Source: Mycobacterium florentinum
Lineage (GTDB): Bacteria; Actinomycetota; Actinomycetes; Mycobacteriales; Mycobacteriaceae
Assembly: GCF_010730355.1 (NCBI RefSeq)
Contig: NZ_AP022576.1
Location: 2,046,001-2,110,000 of the forward strand
DNA: 64,000 bases
Direction of reading: 5' to 3'
In this document: positions 17,559 to 27,558 of the stretch, one piece after another
How the letters are laid out: the number at the start of each line of letters is the position of its first letter
How positions within the stretch are numbered: position 1 is the first letter of the stretch
Made by a program: the position numbers and the translations under genes
The notes under the pieces: model-generated
What the model saw: only the letters and a program-made list of their open reading frames with translations
Databases searched by the model: none
Told to the model about the DNA's origin: nothing

Positions 17559-18011
17559 TCAGAGACGCCATCCCTCGCCGGCGCCGATGTCTTCGTCGAC
17601 GACGATATGCATGGCAGCTTCCTCAGCCGAGGCGGCGCCGCCGTCGATGCCGACGTCGTGGGCAAGGTAATCCGCACCTGGGTCCGTAGGGTCGACGTCG
17701 TAGGCGACCAGCCGGCCCGCGCGCATGTCGCCTACCTGATCGTCGATTCGCTCGCCGTCGCTGTCGGCGCTATCACCGATTCCGTCGCCATCCCACTGAT
17801 CGGTCACGTCGGGCACCTCACGGGCCAGTCGACGGGCCAGACTTTCATGGGTACGCGCTTCCCTCGCGGTCAGACCCCACGCCAGCAGTTCACGCGGGCG
17901 TTCCGGCGGTGAGTAGCCTTCGTCGAAGTCGATGCCGGTCTGTTCTGAGTCCAGGCTTTCTTCTGGTTCGAGCAGATGGGCCTGCACATCATCGAATTCG
18001 GAAGTCCCCAT
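17559..18011 (-). CDS. DUF5709-family acidic protein
   Basis: A 150-residue, strongly acidic soluble protein. It has the phrases LLEPEESLDSEQ and GIDFDEGYSPPERP early and EEAAMHIVVDED near the end, which are the DUF5709 signature of actinobacteria. No function is known; the family is often seen among stress genes. ATG 18011 has GGAG nine bases upstream; ATG 18026 is an alternative. It lies 36 bp before lpdA and 73 bp after the copper-storage gene on the same strand, so co-expression is likely. Confidence 0.8.
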   Translation of the reverse strand: MGTSEFDDVQAHLLEPEESLDSEQTGIDFDEGYSPPERPRELLAWGLTAREARTHESLARRLAREVPDVTDQWDGDGIGDSADSDGERIDDQVGDMRAGRLVAYDVDPTDPGADYLAHDVGIDGGAASAEEAAMHIVVDEDIGAGEGWRL

Positions 18012-18084
18012 CAGCGCCGTCTCCATTCCGCATCGGCAAGGTCTTGTTCGCGCCGCGACGTCTCGCGCCGCCTCGACGGTTGTC

Positions 18085-18492
18085 TCAACCGAGCGCCTCA
18101 ACAAGTCCGCGGCAGGCTCGTTCACAACGACGGCATACGTCGGCGCATACGCGGCAATGCTCGTGTTTCGCCGCATGCCTGTCGCACTCGTCTGCGCTTG
18201 TCCTACAGGCGGTAGCGCAGGTTTGGAGCACCGTCGCAGTCAAGTTGGCGTCGTAACCCGTGTGTCGGGACAAGACGCGGCCGGTTGTCGCGCAGACATC
18301 CGAGCAGTCAAGGCAAGTACGAATGCATTTGGTTAGGTGATTGACGTCGTCTTCACTGAGGCAAGCGTCTGCACACGCGGTGCAGGCTTGGTCGCATTCA
18401 ATACACGCGTCGATACATGCGACCAGCTTGGCTGTATCAATCTGGCCTAGATCTCGCGGATACGTCTCCAGCATTCTACTGGCGGCGCTCAC
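18085..18492 (-). CDS. four-helix-bundle copper-storage protein, Csp3/DUF326 type
   Basis: A 135-residue protein with 18 Cys arranged along helices as C-x2-3-C repeats (ACIDACIECDQACTACADAC; CIRTCLDCSDVC; later CRVCADVCRRCERAC). This is the hallmark of Csp proteins, whose four-helix core stores many Cu(I) ions. There is no signal peptide, so it is the cytosolic Csp3 type. GTG 18492 is chosen for its AAGGAGG. The palindrome TCACCCGGGTGA lies about 118 bp upstream. The cluster with flavoprotein reductases suggests copper or redox homeostasis. Confidence 0.9.
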   Translation of the reverse strand: MSAASRMLETYPRDLGQIDTAKLVACIDACIECDQACTACADACLSEDDVNHLTKCIRTCLDCSDVCATTGRVLSRHTGYDANLTATVLQTCATACRTSADECDRHAAKHEHCRVCADVCRRCERACRGLVEALG

Positions 18493-18609
18493 TGTGTCCT
18501 CCTTGTTCAGGGCGATCGTTGTCTTACACCACAGAACGCGGCTGGGCGCGTGTAGATGTTGAGAGCATGGCGCCCACAGGGGTGAACTGTCGTCGCCCAC
18601 CTCCGTCAC

Positions 18610-18621
18610 TCACCCGGGTGA
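18610..18621. promoter_or_regulatory. recurrent operator TCACCCGGGTGA (perfect palindrome)
   Basis: A perfect palindrome about 118 bp upstream of the copper-storage gene start (leftward). It is also 111 bp beyond the 3' end of ctaD, so it belongs to the Csp/DUF5709/lpdA unit. Confidence 0.6.
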
Positions 18622-18731
18622 TGGACGACAGCCTCGACCACGCGCCGGCCGCTCTTTGTGCGCAAAAAACCCAACAGTTTTCGTCATCGAAGCGCCCACC
18701 CCGGCCCCGCTCGTGAATGTTCCAGTGGCAG

Positions 18732-20435
<1,704 letters not shown>

Positions 20436-20480
20436 GGGTCGGTCTCCTAGCCGGGTGAAAGTTGATGCCTCACGGAATCT

Positions 20481-21569
20481 CTAGCGTTGAAGTGCCCGCG
20501 ACCAGGAGGATGCGAACTTGGACACGCCTTCATGTTCAAGTACAACGAACACATCGGGCAGATCGATACCAACAGCAGTCAGCCGGTCAACGGCTTCGTG
20601 CGCCTGCGTCGCCTTGCCCGTCACGTTGTCATCGGCGGTGACACCGCGCTCGGCCACCGCCTCAAGTGTCGCCTCAGGAATGGTGCTGACCGTGTTGGGC
20701 GCGACGAGTTCGGTGACATACATCGTGTCGGGGTACGCGGTATTTTTGACGCCGGTAGAGGCCCATAATGGGCGTTGCACGCGAGCACCCGCGGCGCGCA
20801 GCGCGGCGTAGCGCGGCTCGGCTTCGAAGACCTGCCGGTAGGCGGCGTAGGCCAATCGCGCGTTGGCGACGCCCGCCTGTCCCCGCAGTGCGAGCGCCTC
20901 ATCGGTGCCGATCGCCTCAAGTCGCTTGTCGACCTCGGTGTCCACCCTGGACACGAAAAGTGATGCTACCGAATGTATTTGAGATAGATCAGCGCCGGCG
21001 TGCCGGGCGGCTTCGATGCCGGCCAGGTAGGCATTCATCACCGCTCGGTGTCGCTGTACGGAAAAGATCAACGTCACGTTGACGGAGACACCTTTGGCCA
21101 GCGCCGCGGTGATCGCAGGCAGTCCCGCCGCGGTGGCCGGTATTTTGATGAACACGTTGGGCCGGTCGACGATCTTGGACAACTCGACGGCCTGCGCGAC
21201 CGTCGCATCGGTGTCGTGCGCCAGCGACGGATCTACTTCAATGGACACTCTTCCGTCGACGCCGTCGGAGGCCTCCCACTGCGGGCGCAGCACATCGCAG
21301 GCCGCCCGGACGTCGTCGGTGATCGCGGTGCGGACCGCGGTTTCGAGGTCGATTCCGCGGGCCGTCAGCCCAGCGAGCTGGGCATCGTAGGTGCGGCCGT
21401 GGGTTAGCGCGCGCTCAAAGGTGGACGGGTTAGTGGTCACGCCGACAACGCTTCTCGTGTCGATCAGCCGCTGCAGCTTGCCGGATTGCAACAGGTCGCG
21501 AGACAAGTCATCCAGCCAGACCGACACCCCGGCCGCCGACAATCTAGCCAGATTCGGGCTCTGCGTCAT
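20481..21569 (-). CDS. tal: transaldolase
   Basis: A 362-residue transaldolase of the actinobacterial Tal class. [13 protein letters not shown] near the N-terminus, [15 protein letters not shown] with the Schiff-base Lys, and VNVTLIFSV are the family signatures. It transfers the dihydroxyacetone unit from sedoheptulose-7-P to glyceraldehyde-3-P in the pentose phosphate pathway, which supports NADPH supply. It starts 14 bp after msrA and ends 45 bp before ctaD. As mycobacteria normally have tal beside tkt and zwf, this may be a second, stress-linked copy. Confidence 0.93.
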   Translation of the reverse strand: MTQSPNLARLSAAGVSVWLDDLSRDLLQSGKLQRLIDTRSVVGVTTNPSTFERALTHGRTYDAQLAGLTARGIDLETAVRTAITDDVRAACDVLRPQWEASDGVDGRVSIEVDPSLAHDTDATVAQAVELSKIVDRPNVFIKIPATAAGLPAITAALAKGVSVNVTLIFSVQRHRAVMNAYLAGIEAARHAGADLSQIHSVASLFVSRVDTEVDKRLEAIGTDEALALRGQAGVANARLAYAAYRQVFEAEPRYAALRAAGARVQRPLWASTGVKNTAYPDTMYVTELVAPNTVSTIPEATLEAVAERGVTADDNVTGKATQAHEAVDRLTAVGIDLPDVFVVLEHEGVSKFASSWSRALQR

Positions 21570-21583
21570 CCGTTCACCGCACG

Positions 21584-22141
21584 TTATTGAGTGGGCGTGG
21601 CATGTTCTGCCGTAGCTGCCCCCGCGCCGGCGCCGTCACCGCGGTCGGGCAACGCCCACTCGGGGCGGACGTAGTGGCAGGTGTAGCCGGATGGGTAGTG
21701 TTGCAAGTAATTCTGGTGCTCGGGTTCGGCTTCCCAAAACTCGCCGGCCGGGTTGACTTCGGTGACGACTGCGCCGGGCCAACGCCCCGAACCCTCGATC
21801 TCGGCGATGGTGTGCAGTGCGGTCTGCTTTTGCTCGTCGTCCAGATAGAAAATCGCCGACCGGTAACTGGTCCCGACATCGTTGCCCTGACGGTTCTTGG
21901 TGGTCGGGTCGTGGATCTGGAAGAAGAATTCCAGCAGTGCCCGGTAATCGGTCTCGTCTGGGTCGTAGGTGATTTCGAGCGCCTCGGCGTGGCCGGGGTG
22001 ATTGCGGTAGGTGGGGTGTCTGTTGCTGCCGCCGGTGTAGCCGACACGCGTGGACACGACACCGGGCTGCCTGCGGAACAGATCCTCCATGCCCCAAAAG
22101 CACCCACCGGCGAGAACGGCAATCTTGTTGTGGTCAGTCAT
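21584..22141 (-). CDS. msrA: peptide methionine-S-sulfoxide reductase
   Basis: A 185-residue MsrA. The catalytic motif GGCFWG is at residues 12-17 with Cys14, and the fold motifs GYTGG, YHPGHAE-like [11 protein letters not shown] and [12 protein letters not shown] TSYRSAIFY follow. It reduces the S-epimer of methionine sulfoxide with thioredoxin as electron donor. Its ATG overlaps the msrB stop (ATGA, 22138-22141), so the two enzymes are co-translated and both epimers are covered. The C-terminal 15 residues are Ala/Gly-rich and look dispensable. Confidence 0.96.
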   Translation of the reverse strand: MTDHNKIAVLAGGCFWGMEDLFRRQPGVVSTRVGYTGGSNRHPTYRNHPGHAEALEITYDPDETDYRALLEFFFQIHDPTTKNRQGNDVGTSYRSAIFYLDDEQKQTALHTIAEIEGSGRWPGAVVTEVNPAGEFWEAEPEHQNYLQHYPSGYTCHYVRPEWALPDRGDGAGAGAATAEHATPTQ

Positions 22142-22626
22142 GATTTCTCCTCGCCGACGCTATGGTGTTGCTCCGACGTGTCTTTGGTGAACAAGCCCAG
22201 ATATTGCCCATAACCCTGGGCTTCCAGGTCGTCGCGGTGGATGAATCGCAGCGATGCTGAGTTGATGCAGTAGCGCAGCCCGCCGGCTTCGGCGGGACCG
22301 TCCGGGAATACATGCCCCAGATGGCTGTCGGCGTGGGCTGACCGCACCTCGACCCGATCCATGAAGTGGCTGCGGTCGCGCCGCTCAACAAGGCTGTCGG
22401 CGTTGATCGGCTGGGTGAAACTGGGCCAGCCGCTTCCGCTGTCGAATTTGTTCACCGAGGCGAAAAGCGGTTCGCCAGACACAATGTCAACGTAGATGCC
22501 GGGTTCGTGGTTGTTGCAATGCTCACCGGTGAACGGAAGCTCGGTACCGTTCTCCTGGGTGACCTGGTACTGCTCGGGGCTCAGCGCGTCAACCGCGGCA
22601 GGGCTCTTGCGGTATTGGTGTGACAC
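22138..22626 (-). CDS. msrB: peptide methionine-R-sulfoxide reductase
   Basis: A 162-residue MsrB with the active-site stretch [13 protein letters not shown] (Cys120) and the GSGWPSF motif, in which the resolving Cys found in some MsrB is Ser. The paired Cys-x-x-Cys zinc ligands of the zinc class are missing, so it belongs to the zinc-free subclass, with one extra Cys at residue 37. It reduces R-methionine sulfoxide. It begins 18 bp after the SDR gene and is coupled to msrA. Confidence 0.95.
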   Translation of the reverse strand: MSHQYRKSPAAVDALSPEQYQVTQENGTELPFTGEHCNNHEPGIYVDIVSGEPLFASVNKFDSGSGWPSFTQPINADSLVERRDRSHFMDRVEVRSAHADSHLGHVFPDGPAEAGGLRYCINSASLRFIHRDDLEAQGYGQYLGLFTKDTSEQHHSVGEEKS

Positions 22627-22644
22627 GGATATTCCTCCAGCGGG

Positions 22645-23415
22645 TCAGTTGCGGCCGGCCATGATGCCGCCGTCGACGTTGAGAATGGCGCCGGTGACCC
22701 AGCTGGCCTCATCAGACAGCAGATACGTCACGGCGTTGGCGACGTCGGCGGGGGTGCCCACTCGTCCGAGGGGATGAATTGGCGCGAAAGTGGCTAGCGT
22801 GGCGTCGATCTCGTCCTTCGGGATGAAGCTCTCGTAGAGCGGGGTCTTGACGACGGCCGGCGCCACCGCATTGACCCGAATCTGATGCCCGGCAAGCTCG
22901 ATCGCCAGATTGTGCGTCAGCGCATGCAGCCCAGCCTTTTGCATCGAGTAGACCGACGAGGGGGTCAGACCGATCGCCTGATGTGCCCACATGCTGCCGA
23001 TGTTGACGATGGCCCCGCCCTCACCCTTGGCGATCATGCCCGCGACGACGGTTTGCGTCAGGAAGAACAGCGCATAGTTGAGCTCCATGTAGGAGTCATA
23101 GGACGCGGCGTCGTACTCGAGAAACGGCTTGGGGATGAAGAATCCGGCAGCATTGACCAACAGCGTCGCATCGCCGTGCTGCTCGGAAAGCGCACGCTGC
23201 ACATCCGCAACGGCGGCACGATCGGTGAGTTCGGCGGTGATACCCCAGGCTTGGCCACCCCCGTCGGTCAGTTCGGTCACGGTGTCATCGACACGTTCTT
23301 TCGACCGGCCGACGATCACCGCGCTCCCGCCGTGAGCGACCACGTCGATCGCGACCTGCCGGCCCATACCGGCGCTGCCGCCGACAACGATGACCTTCTT
23401 GGAATCGAAGTGCAT
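22645..23415 (-). CDS. short-chain dehydrogenase/reductase
   Basis: A 256-residue classical SDR: cofactor motif GGSAGMG near residues 13-19, NAAG near 89-92, catalytic Ser in [13 protein letters not shown] (Tyr-x3-Lys), and a C-terminal NVDGGIMAG. Arg residues after the second strand (GRSKER) suit NADP(H). The substrate is unknown. Start ATG 23415 is preceded by GGAGGG. It is the first gene of the SDR-msrB-msrA-tal-ctaD unit, with the perfect palindrome TCACCCGGGTGA 105 bp upstream. Confidence 0.9.
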   Translation of the reverse strand: MHFDSKKVIVVGGSAGMGRQVAIDVVAHGGSAVIVGRSKERVDDTVTELTDGGGQAWGITAELTDRAAVADVQRALSEQHGDATLLVNAAGFFIPKPFLEYDAASYDSYMELNYALFFLTQTVVAGMIAKGEGGAIVNIGSMWAHQAIGLTPSSVYSMQKAGLHALTHNLAIELAGHQIRVNAVAPAVVKTPLYESFIPKDEIDATLATFAPIHPLGRVGTPADVANAVTYLLSDEASWVTGAILNVDGGIMAGRN

Positions 23416-23519
23416 GGTGAGAGACCCTCCTGCTGTTCATTTCGACGACTCCTGCTGGGCCATCAACTGGCCTCACTCTGCTGGCTGGCCGGGCGAGCCG
23501 TCATCACCCAAGCGTTGTT

Positions 23520-23531
23520 TCACCCGGGTGA
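23520..23531. promoter_or_regulatory. recurrent operator TCACCCGGGTGA (perfect palindrome)
   Basis: A perfect palindrome (TTTCACCCGGGTGAGTT context) 105 bp upstream of the SDR start, at the head of the SDR-msrB-msrA-tal-ctaD unit. Confidence 0.6.
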
Positions 23532-23597
23532 GTTCGGCCGTGGCCCCGGGCCCAACCGAGCGTTGCCGCTGTCACGGGGTCGCGCCGGGGCGAAGCT

Positions 23598-23800
23598 GTG
23601 GGTAGCGAGCTCGTCCTGGCGCCGATTCGCCGCACCGACGACGGCGACGACGGACTGCAGGTCGCGAGCCCGATCACGCTGTCGGCCACCCCGGTGACTT
23701 ACCGAACCCGAGCACCCCGGCTCGGCGAACACAGCAGCGACATCCGGGCGTGGCTGGACACCACCGCACGCGGCCACTCCCGGCCGGGAGAGCAGGACGT
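23598..23800 (+). pseudogene. probable C-terminal remnant of a CaiB/BaiF CoA-transferase
   Basis: The plus-strand frame contains VASPITLSATPVTYRTRAP followed by LGEHSSDIRAWL. This is the typical C-terminus of class III CoA-transferases (TP-x-AP-x-LGEHT-x-E-x-L). No CoA-transferase body lies upstream: the preceding 180 bp are unrelated and hold the SDR promoter. The frame then runs into the Ser-rich reading of a tandem repeat that belongs to a minus-strand gene. It is best read as a decayed fragment, and the identification rests on a short stretch. Confidence 0.45.
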
Positions 23801-23802
23801 CG

Positions 23803-24249
23803 TCACCCTGGATTGCCCGAAGCCGCCGGGCTGGTCGGACTCGTCGGAGTCGTCGGACTCGTTGGAATCGTCGGAGTCGTCGGAGTCGCGGCACTCGTCG
23901 AGGTCGTGGGGCTCGTCGAGGTCGTGGGACTCGTAGGCCGCGTAGGGCTTGTCGGGGTCGTGGGGCTCGTCGGGGGCGTCGTACTGGCGGGTGTGGTAGT
24001 CGCAAGGCCCGGGCCCACGCCACACCAGTCCGCGACGTCTTTCGGGTACTGCTCGAGCGGTGGAGGACAACGCTGCCCCGGCGGGAAATTGGCGCCGGCG
24101 TTGAGCAGATCGCAGGGCACGTAGACCTGCTTGCCCGAGGGAATGTTGGTCAGGCACTTCGTCGGCGGCTGGCCATGGGCGTTGACGGGAACGATGGCAG
24201 CCACCACCACCACCGCGCCGAGCACCCATGCAAGACGGCGACAGGTCAT
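23803..24249 (-). CDS. secreted Thr/Ser/Pro-rich repeat protein
   Basis: A 148-residue protein with an N-terminal signal peptide (RRLAWVLGAVVVVAAIVPVNAHG), a small folded part with four Cys (KCLTNI, VPCDLL, RCPPPL, DWCGVG) that could form two disulfides, and a tail of about 65 residues built from TSPTTP-like units. Start ATG 24249 follows GAGGAGG. Tails of this kind in mycobacteria are wall-spanning and often O-mannosylated, which is inference. No family is recognised. Confidence 0.75.
   Translation of the reverse strand: MTCRRLAWVLGAVVVVAAIVPVNAHGQPPTKCLTNIPSGKQVYVPCDLLNAGANFPPGQRCPPPLEQYPKDVADWCGVGPGLATTTPASTTPPTSPTTPTSPTRPTSPTTSTSPTTSTSAATPTTPTIPTSPTTPTSPTSPAASGNPG
23830..23990. repeat. 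in-frame tandem repeat coding Thr/Ser/Pro tail
   Basis: Imperfect 9-15-bp units (TCGTCGGAGTCG, TCGTGGGGCTCG on the plus strand) encode Thr-Ser-Pro-Thr units on the minus strand. Such tracts vary in length between strains by slippage. Confidence 0.7.
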
Positions 24250-24364
24250 GAGCCCTCCTCACCCTAGCCGCGAAGGTTCATCACTGGAGTTCACTGGTGG
24301 CAAACCCAAGCAAACGAAATACGACCTCCGCAACACGAGCGCCCATCGTATGACGACTAAAGAG

Positions 24365-26068
24365 TTAGTCCCCGCTCGGGAACGGGTCGTTTTGACCGCT
24401 AGCATAGGGGTCAGGCCGAGTCCTTCTGCGGCTCGGCAGCAGTTCCTTGAAGACCCCCAGCCGGCCGCCTCTATCTTCCCGCCTGAAGTGTTTGAGCATG
24501 GTGCGGGCGGCATTTTGGCCGGGCATCCCGCTGATGCCGGCGACCGGATGCGTGCCCGATCCCGTCAGGTAAAGGCCCGCGACTGGGGTGCGGTAGCCGG
24601 CGAACCCGGCCACGGGTTTATTGGGGCCGAAACGGGTGATGGTGGGGTCGACGTGGTAAACCGAGCCGTCGATCGCCCAGAACCGTTCCTCGATGTCGGG
24701 CAGCACCAGCGGACGCACGGCGACCTGCATGTCGGCGACGCCCTTGTAGTAGATCTCGGCGTCCCGGAGGATGCTGTCGGTGATCTTCTTGCGCGCGACG
24801 TCCCAGCCGTCCTGAGGGAACGACGGTGTGAGGCCCGTCCAGAACCACCACAGGTCCTTGCCCGGCGGTGACATCGACGGGTCGAACGAGTTGGTCACTT
24901 GGGCCAATCCCGGGATCGCGTCGGGCACCTCGCCGCGCACGCAGGCCTTCGCGGCGTCCAGCGCCTGCTGATAGGTGTGGTAGCAGTTGCACGCCTGGCG
25001 CATATCGATGCCGTCGCCACGCCACTTCTCGTGTTTGGACATATCGACGCGACCGGACAGCGCGACGTTGACCTTCGCATCGGCAATCCCCCGTTTGCGC
25101 GTCGGGATGTGGTCAGCGGCGTTTTGCTTCTTGGGTTCCAAGACACCGCGGGGCAGTAAGCGGGTCAGCGTGGTCTTGGGACTGCAGGCGGTCAAAACCG
25201 CACGGCGGGCCAGGATTTCGGCCCCTCCCCTGATCCGGACGCCGGTGCAGCGGTTGTTGGCGACGATCAGCTCCTCGACCGGCGAATTGGTGATCACGTC
25301 ACCGTGGTTGTCCCTGATGACGCCGATCAGCGCTTTGGGCAGCGACCCGGTGCCGCCGTGGAACATCGCCACGCCATACCTTGACAGCACACCGAGATAG
25401 ATCAGCGACCAGCCCGACATGTCGGCGTCGAACGGCATAAAGGGCAGACCCGTTAGCATCGGTGCACGGATCATGTCGTGCTCGAAGCTCTCCTCGACGG
25501 CCTCGGCCTGCGAGCTCGACATCCAGCGGCCCAGGGCCACCAGCTGTCTGCGATTTTTCATCAGCGCACGCGCTGACTTGAGAATGCTGCTGATCTCCGG
25601 CCCGACCACGTTGGTCTGCATCATCGGCAAGCCGATCTGCACGGCAGCATCGATCACCTCATACAGCTCGAGCAGCGCCCGAGCATCTTTCTTGGAGAAG
25701 TACTCGAGTTCGGCCGCGGTCTTTCGCGGATCACGCCACAGCCCCAGCGACGCACCATCGGCCGACAACTGGAAATGCGCTGGGTCGATCACGGTTTGAC
25801 GCAGCCCATAATTCCGGGACAACCCCAGGTCTCGGTCGATCGTCGTCGTGCGAAACAACGACGCTTGGATCGACGCCTCGTTGATCATGTACTCGGGAGC
25901 TTCGGGAGCAAACGGGTTGGTCGACGTCATGCCGCCCGCGGTCGGAGAGGCCTCCACGACGAGCACATCAAGGCCGGCCTTCGCCAGGTAAGCCGCGGCG
26001 ACCAGACCGTTGTGTCCGGACCCGACGACGACAACATCTGCTTCGCGTGGCGTGGGAAAGTCCTTCAT
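24365..26068 (-). CDS. CrtI/phytoene-desaturase-like FAD oxidoreductase
   Basis: A 567-residue flavoprotein with the dinucleotide motif VVVVGSGHNGLVAAAYL at the N-terminus, VEASPTAGGMTST next, and the C-terminal FAD motif GLYLTGSGTHPVAGISGMPG, as in bacterial CrtI and the PYROXD2 group. Such enzymes remove or add hydrogens on polyenes and other lipids. The C-terminal tail is basic and unstructured. ATG 26068 is chosen; GTG 26083 is possible. It is the last gene of a leftward unit with two TetR genes and a second FAD oxidoreductase. No phytoene synthase is present, so a carotenoid role is unproven. Confidence 0.85.
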   Translation of the reverse strand: MKDFPTPREADVVVVGSGHNGLVAAAYLAKAGLDVLVVEASPTAGGMTSTNPFAPEAPEYMINEASIQASLFRTTTIDRDLGLSRNYGLRQTVIDPAHFQLSADGASLGLWRDPRKTAAELEYFSKKDARALLELYEVIDAAVQIGLPMMQTNVVGPEISSILKSARALMKNRRQLVALGRWMSSSQAEAVEESFEHDMIRAPMLTGLPFMPFDADMSGWSLIYLGVLSRYGVAMFHGGTGSLPKALIGVIRDNHGDVITNSPVEELIVANNRCTGVRIRGGAEILARRAVLTACSPKTTLTRLLPRGVLEPKKQNAADHIPTRKRGIADAKVNVALSGRVDMSKHEKWRGDGIDMRQACNCYHTYQQALDAAKACVRGEVPDAIPGLAQVTNSFDPSMSPPGKDLWWFWTGLTPSFPQDGWDVARKKITDSILRDAEIYYKGVADMQVAVRPLVLPDIEERFWAIDGSVYHVDPTITRFGPNKPVAGFAGYRTPVAGLYLTGSGTHPVAGISGMPGQNAARTMLKHFRREDRGGRLGVFKELLPSRRRTRPDPYASGQNDPFPSGD

Positions 26069-26095
26069 TACCCATCCATTCACTTGGAGGAAACA

Positions 26096-26115
26096 AATTT
26101 AAGAGATATTAAATT
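26096..26115. promoter_or_regulatory. AT-rich inverted repeat AATTTAA-6-TTAAATT
   Basis: A perfect 7-bp dyad with a 6-bp spacer in the 87-bp gap between a TetR gene and the CrtI-like gene. It is strikingly AT-rich for this genome. It may be an internal operator or promoter element. Confidence 0.35.
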
Positions 26116-26155
26116 CGATAGTCCGACCACACCCCGGTGCCCACGGACATTCGGA

Positions 26156-26839
26156 TTACTCGGGCGGGGGGCGAGACTTCGTCGCCGCCTGGGATGGACC
26201 GTCCACGAAACCGGCAGCGGGCCGGTAGAGCGTGTTCCAGAAGATGTCGGTGTAGTCGTCGAGCCGATCCTCGTAAGCACCATCGTCGAGAGGCGGTGTG
26301 GCGGAAAGGGTTCGATGCACCATGCTGGCCAGCCACATCGCAACCTCCGCGGCGGGCAACTCGGGCTGGATCCAGCCGCCATGGCATCCGCGCTCGATGT
26401 GCCCGCTGAGATCATCGATGCTGGTGCGGACAAATGCGCGATAGGCGGCGTCTGCGCGCGTGTCGAACAAAGCCGTGTCGCGCGCCGCGGCCAGCACCGC
26501 CGAGTGCGGTCGATAGCGCGCCAGAGCCGCGGCGACATCCTTCCGTAGCTCCGCTCGGGTGGGCGCCCTATCCCGCACAGTCCACTCGGTAGGTACCGAT
26601 CCTGCCGCCACACGTACATCCTCGAGCCAGGCCACCAGTAGATCGACCTTGTCGTCGAAATACGCATAAAAGGTGGTGCGAGTGAGATCAGCTGCGGCGC
26701 TTAATTTCTCAACGCTGATCTCGGTATAGCGCGTCCCGGCCGCATGAAACTCCTCGAGGGCACGCCTCAGCTTGTCACGGGTCGTAATGCGCCGCGACTC
26801 ACGGTCGCTCTGTTTGCTACGGGTGGTCGGAGGCATCAT
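26156..26839 (-). CDS. TetR-family transcriptional regulator
   Basis: A 227-residue TetR protein with an N-terminal helix-turn-helix (YTEISVEKLSAAADLTRTTF, then YAYFDDKVDLLVAWLED) and an all-helical ligand domain. Its start overlaps the end of the upstream TetR gene by 23 bp. The two TetRs share a similar core and end (residues like IFWNTLYRP versus IVWNTLYAP), so they are tandem paralogues. One or both probably control the divergent promoter at 28951-29057. Confidence 0.92.
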   Translation of the reverse strand: MMPPTTRSKQSDRESRRITTRDKLRRALEEFHAAGTRYTEISVEKLSAAADLTRTTFYAYFDDKVDLLVAWLEDVRVAAGSVPTEWTVRDRAPTRAELRKDVAAALARYRPHSAVLAAARDTALFDTRADAAYRAFVRTSIDDLSGHIERGCHGGWIQPELPAAEVAMWLASMVHRTLSATPPLDDGAYEDRLDDYTDIFWNTLYRPAAGFVDGPSQAATKSRPPPE

Positions 26840-27557
26840 GCTGCGTCGTGTCGTGAGTGGGTGCGTACAGGGTGTTCCACACGATGGTGGTGAGGCTGTC
26901 GACCCATCTCTTGGGATTGTCCAACTGCCCAGTGGCGGCGAGCTCGTAGAGACCGCTCTGGGTCATCGAAGCCAAAAGCTCCGCGGTTCTGCGTGATTCA
27001 AGGCTGGGATCGAGGCTTCCTCGGGTCTGCCCGCGAGCTAACTCTGCGGCGTATCCGCGAAGTCCGTTCTCGAACAGCGACGAGAAGTGCTGGCGGACAC
27101 CGGAATCATGGGTGGCCACCTGCTCGACCGCGCGCAGCAGGTGGCGGTGTTGCCGGTAGGTGGCGAAGATGCGCTGGGTAACTGATCTGAGCTGTTCCCA
27201 GGTGCCGTCGCGCGGCAGTGTCCACCATGCGAGCGTGGCGTCGAAGAGTTCCACGACCGCGTCCTCGGTTAGTGCGCGCAGGAGATCGCCGGTGTCTTCG
27301 AAGTAGACGTAGAACCGCGACCGCGAGATGTCGGCCGCGCGGCTGAGCGTGGCGACGCTGAGGTCGGAGTAGACGGCGCCTTCTTCGAGAAGAACCTCCA
27401 GGGCCGGGGAAAGCCGGGCGACGATCGCGTGGCGTCGCTCTTCTCGGTTGCGTTGCCGCGCCGACTCAAGCCGCGTCAGATCCGCGGGCTGGTCTGCAAG
27501 CATCGTCCACATAGTATGCAACCCACTCAGCTCTCGACCCGGACGCGCCGCAGCCAC
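26817..27557 (-). CDS. TetR-family transcriptional regulator (tandem paralogue)
   Basis: A 246-residue TetR protein with HTH SDLSVATLSRAADISRSRFY followed by VYFEDTGDLLRALTED. GTG 27557 starts one base after the stop of the upstream FAD oxidoreductase, with GGGAG nine bases before it; ATG 27512 and ATG 27503 are in-frame alternatives. It sits between the FAD oxidoreductase and the second TetR in one leftward unit, which points to autoregulation. Confidence 0.9.
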   Translation of the reverse strand: MAAARPGRELSGLHTMWTMLADQPADLTRLESARQRNREERRHAIVARLSPALEVLLEEGAVYSDLSVATLSRAADISRSRFYVYFEDTGDLLRALTEDAVVELFDATLAWWTLPRDGTWEQLRSVTQRIFATYRQHRHLLRAVEQVATHDSGVRQHFSSLFENGLRGYAAELARGQTRGSLDPSLESRRTAELLASMTQSGLYELAATGQLDNPKRWVDSLTTIVWNTLYAPTHDTTQHDASDHP

Positions 27558-27558
27558 A

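Noticed and set aside
23830..23990. Regular short repeats as a possible CRISPR array
   Set aside because: Units are 9-15 bp, imperfect and without spacers. They code a Thr/Ser/Pro tail in frame.
24131..24871. 246-codon plus-strand frame
   Set aside because: It begins inside the secreted-protein gene and runs antisense to the CrtI-like gene.
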